This document shows positions 61,827 to 64,000 of a DNA stretch of 64,000 nt, piece after piece (the first letter of the stretch is position 1; each line of letters begins with the position of its first letter). The stretch is from a bacterium (GTDB lineage: Bacteria; Bdellovibrionota; Bacteriovoracia; Bacteriovoracales; Bacteriovoracaceae): the NCBI GenBank assembly GCA_030425045.1, contig JAUHVL010000001.1, forward strand, positions 124,001 to 188,000, given 5' to 3'. Position numbers and translations under genes: made by a program. Below the pieces are notes generated by a model. It made no database searches. It was given only the letters and a program-made list of their open reading frames with translations, and was not told the DNA's origin.

Positions 61827-62825
61827 TTGTCTTTATTATTTAAAAATGTAGAACTAGAGATAACAAATAAGTGCAATGCGGAGTGTCCGGGCTGTCGGAG
61901 AACATTACACAGTAGAGGTTTTGATCTAACTGACATTGAACCCGAAATACTTTTTAAAACCTTTGAGGGTTATGACCTTACTCAAAAAAGAATTCGTCTG
62001 TGTGGTGTTTTAGGTGATCCCATGATGCATCCTGAAGTATTAAAAATATCTCAATGGTTTCTCGACAAAAAAGCAAAGCTACATATTTCTACAAACGCTA
62101 GCCTTAGAAGTGAAGATTTATGGCGTGAGTTGGGTAGTCTCTCCAAATCATCTGATAACCTCTATATCCAATTTGCTGTCGATGGTCTTGAAGACACGAA
62201 TCATCTCTACCGGGTCAATACTGATTTTAAAACAATAATGAGAAATATGGATGCTTATGTGTCAGCAGGCGGCGATGGTGGTTGGATATTTATTGAATTT
62301 GATCACAATAGACATCAAATTGAGCAGGCCCGGGAGCTAGCTCGAGAAAGAAATTTAGAATTTTTTGTGAGAAGAGCGGCAAAAAATAATATCCAAGAGT
62401 GGAAAGTTAAAAAAGAAAAGAAAAAAGTAGATTATAAAGTGACAAGTACTGGCGGGCAGTCACATCGAGAAGCCGAAACCTATAAGAAAATCAGAGAAGG
62501 TGATTTTAAATTTGATCATACACAAGTTAATTGCAAGCTTGTGCATGAGGGAGAATTTTTTATTGCTGCGGACTCAACGGTTTGGCCTTGTTGTTATCTT
62601 TGGGATGAATATCAAAAAAACGAAACGACATTATTTGATATTATAAATAAACAGGAGTCAGACTTTAATAGTCTTAAAAAATATTCCCTTGAAGAAATAT
62701 TTAATAGTAAATTTTATGAGAAACTCCAGGAATTATGGCACGAAGAATCTTCAATATTTTTAAAACGATGTCATTCTTCTTGTGGAGCGAAAGGGAAGCT
62801 TCGAAATAGCTTTTCTAAAAACTGA
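61827..62825 (+). CDS. Radical SAM/SPASM protein, GDP-motif subfamily (4)
   Basis: A 332-residue protein starting at TTG with AGAGG upstream: C16-x3-C20-x2-C23 (CNAECPGC), CGVLGDPMM, STNASLRSEDLW, VDGLEDTNHLYR, and VWPCCYLWD with a final RCHSSCGAK. It is closest in plan to the protein at 54109. It is 22 bases after its paralogue. Confidence 0.83.
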   Translation: MSLLFKNVELEITNKCNAECPGCRRTLHSRGFDLTDIEPEILFKTFEGYDLTQKRIRLCGVLGDPMMHPEVLKISQWFLDKKAKLHISTNASLRSEDLWRELGSLSKSSDNLYIQFAVDGLEDTNHLYRVNTDFKTIMRNMDAYVSAGGDGGWIFIEFDHNRHQIEQARELARERNLEFFVRRAAKNNIQEWKVKKEKKKVDYKVTSTGGQSHREAETYKKIREGDFKFDHTQVNCKLVHEGEFFIAADSTVWPCCYLWDEYQKNETTLFDIINKQESDFNSLKKYSLEEIFNSKFYEKLQELWHEESSIFLKRCHSSCGAKGKLRNSFSKN

Positions 62826-62842
62826 TTTAATTGGTGAACAAT

Positions 62843-64000
62843 ATGATTAGAGCAATAGACCCAGTAAATGAAGATCCGATTCACATCTCGTGGGACCTCG
62901 GTAGAAGATGTAACTTGGATTGTACATACTGCCCATCTCATCGGCATGATAACTTTAGCCCTCATGCAAGTTTAGATGAACTTAAAAAAACGGCGCAGTT
63001 TTTATTTCGTTATATTAAAGCAATAATTCCTTATAGAACCTCTAAGTATGTAAGTTTGGGTTTAACAGGGGGAGAGCCTACCACTAATCCAAACTTTGTT
63101 GAGTTTGCAAAATGGATGAGAGAGGAACATAAAAACAATTATCTGGATGACTTTTTTATCAGCATTAATGTAACGACAAATGGTGTACTAGGAAAACCCC
63201 TAAGAGACAGCTTGGTGAGATATTATGATTACGTCACGATATCATATCATGCTGAAGCTAATGAGAGGCAAAAACAACTTGTTTTGGAGAGTATAGATCA
63301 CTTCAGAGAAAATGATGTAAAGATGAAAATTAATGTCATGTTTCATGGAGAAGAAACTCTTTTTAATGAGTGTAAAAATCTATGTCGAGATTTATTTAAT
63401 AAAGGTATCGGTTTTATTCCAAGGATGATTGGCGAGCATGGTGATGATAATAAATACCATCATAAATACTCTGCTGAGCAGTTGAAATGGATGTCTTCTT
63501 ACTGGGAAGAAAAAAAGAACGAAAACCTTAACGAATTCTTTAATGGAAAACCTCTTTCTAAAAAAGTTAAAGAATATTTATCTGAAACATTTAAGAGGAA
63601 AGAGTCAGTGCCTGAAAAATTAGAAGAGAACAATGGCGAGAAGAAAGGTGCACGTTCTCTAGGAAGACCATGCTGTGGAAATAGAGAGTTTCAAACTATC
63701 GACTCAAGTGGAAAAGCTGAAAAGACAAAGTTTTTAAAGTCAGCAGACTTTATGAATTGGTACTGCTCTGTTAACTGGTTTTTCTTACATATTGAGCAGC
63801 AAACAGGCCTTGTTTATTATCATCAAACATGCCAAGCAGACTTCAACGGTAATCGAGGTGCTATCGCGAATTTAAATGATACGGAAACGTTTTTAAGTAA
63901 AATTGAAAACGATATTAAAAATGGATCTCTTCCTATTATTCAGTGTCCGAATAAAATTTGCGGTTGCGGTCTGTGTACGCCAAAGGCTGAGAATTTGGAT
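62843..64000 (+). CDS. Radical SAM protein with SPASM-like C-terminus (type B, 2), right-truncated
   Basis: ATG 62843, with GGTGA 5 bases upstream, opens a frame of 386 codons that runs to the window edge without a stop. C23-x3-C27-x2-C30 (CNLDCTYC), the GGEP box (LTGGEPTT), and C-terminal Cys-rich NWYCSV, HQTCQADF and ICGCGLC segments match the protein at 45733. A central stretch (ENNGEKKGARSLGRPCCGN) is an insertion relative to it. The missing 3' end is likely short. Confidence 0.8.
   Translation, partial: MIRAIDPVNEDPIHISWDLGRRCNLDCTYCPSHRHDNFSPHASLDELKKTAQFLFRYIKAIIPYRTSKYVSLGLTGGEPTTNPNFVEFAKWMREEHKNNYLDDFFISINVTTNGVLGKPLRDSLVRYYDYVTISYHAEANERQKQLVLESIDHFRENDVKMKINVMFHGEETLFNECKNLCRDLFNKGIGFIPRMIGEHGDDNKYHHKYSAEQLKWMSSYWEEKKNENLNEFFNGKPLSKKVKEYLSETFKRKESVPEKLEENNGEKKGARSLGRPCCGNREFQTIDSSGKAEKTKFLKSADFMNWYCSVNWFFLHIEQQTGLVYYHQTCQADFNGNRGAIANLNDTETFLSKIENDIKNGSLPIIQCPNKICGCGLCTPKAENLD

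Noticed and set aside
22109-64000. Classical mobile element (integrase, transposase, phage structural genes) for the island
   Set aside because: I saw no integrase, transposase, terminal repeats or phage head/tail genes; the phage resemblance is limited to accessory families and is from memory.
1-64000. CRISPR array, rRNA operon or toxin-antitoxin pair
   Set aside because: No regularly spaced repeats, no rRNA-like sequence and no convincing small two-gene toxin pair were found on reading the window.

Overview
The window is AT-rich bacterial chromosome. Gene content (class A PBP tail, TonB-type transducer, gcvT/gcvH/folD, ruvCAB, recQ, lpxC, proS, rlmB, and a tRNA-Thr/Tyr/Gly/Thr/tuf/tRNA-Trp locus) together with low GC and lipid A synthesis points to a Gram-negative. 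My best guess is a Bacteriovorax/Halobacteriovorax-like member of Bdellovibrionota; this comes from overall style, not from a database search.

Region 1 (1-16 kb) is ordinary core genome: cell wall and envelope genes, a folate/glycine C1 operon on the minus strand, the Holliday-junction operon ruvC-ruvA-ruvB, convergent recQ, a thioesterase/lipoprotein pair, an lpxC operon that continues into a CRTAC1-like FG-GAP/ASPIC protein and an RnfD-like membrane protein, then proS-rlmB. One 56-residue membrane protein (4369-4539) sits between folD and ruvC.

Region 2 (16.1-24.1 kb) is the tRNA/tuf locus. The order Thr(TGT)-Tyr(GTA)-Gly(TCC)-Thr(GGT)-tuf-Trp(CCA) is the classical bacterial order, but here it is split twice: by about 4.2 kb holding a secreted protein, two family-2 glycosyltransferases and a membrane protein, and by a 1.9 kb radical SAM plus 2-oxoglutarate (2OG) oxygenase pair. 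After tRNA-Trp, where secE/nusG would often follow, a large accessory region begins.

Region 3 (22.1-64 kb, running off the right edge) is a dense accessory island of small overlapping operons in both directions. It contains 13 radical SAM proteins (three with B12-binding-like N-termini, four N-terminal-twitch types, four members of a GDP-motif SPASM subfamily, two of another SPASM-like type), eight 2OG/Fe oxygenase-like proteins (three of them TauD-like with an unusual His-Ser-Asn in place of His-x-Asp), two fatty-acid desaturases, a GNAT-SET fusion, a PLP enzyme, two PP-loop ATPases (AsnB-like and QueC-like), two DGD-motif glycosyltransferase-like proteins, a methyltransferase, two twin-arginine-type small exported proteins and two duplicated pairs of a small anchored protein with an HTTM-like polytopic protein. 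There is no transposase, integrase, CRISPR or rRNA. No room is left between genes for a classical short RiPP precursor, so the targets of these enzymes (lipid, glycan, small metabolite, or the small exported proteins) are unknown. This island is the strongest candidate for an undescribed biosynthetic or surface-modification system.
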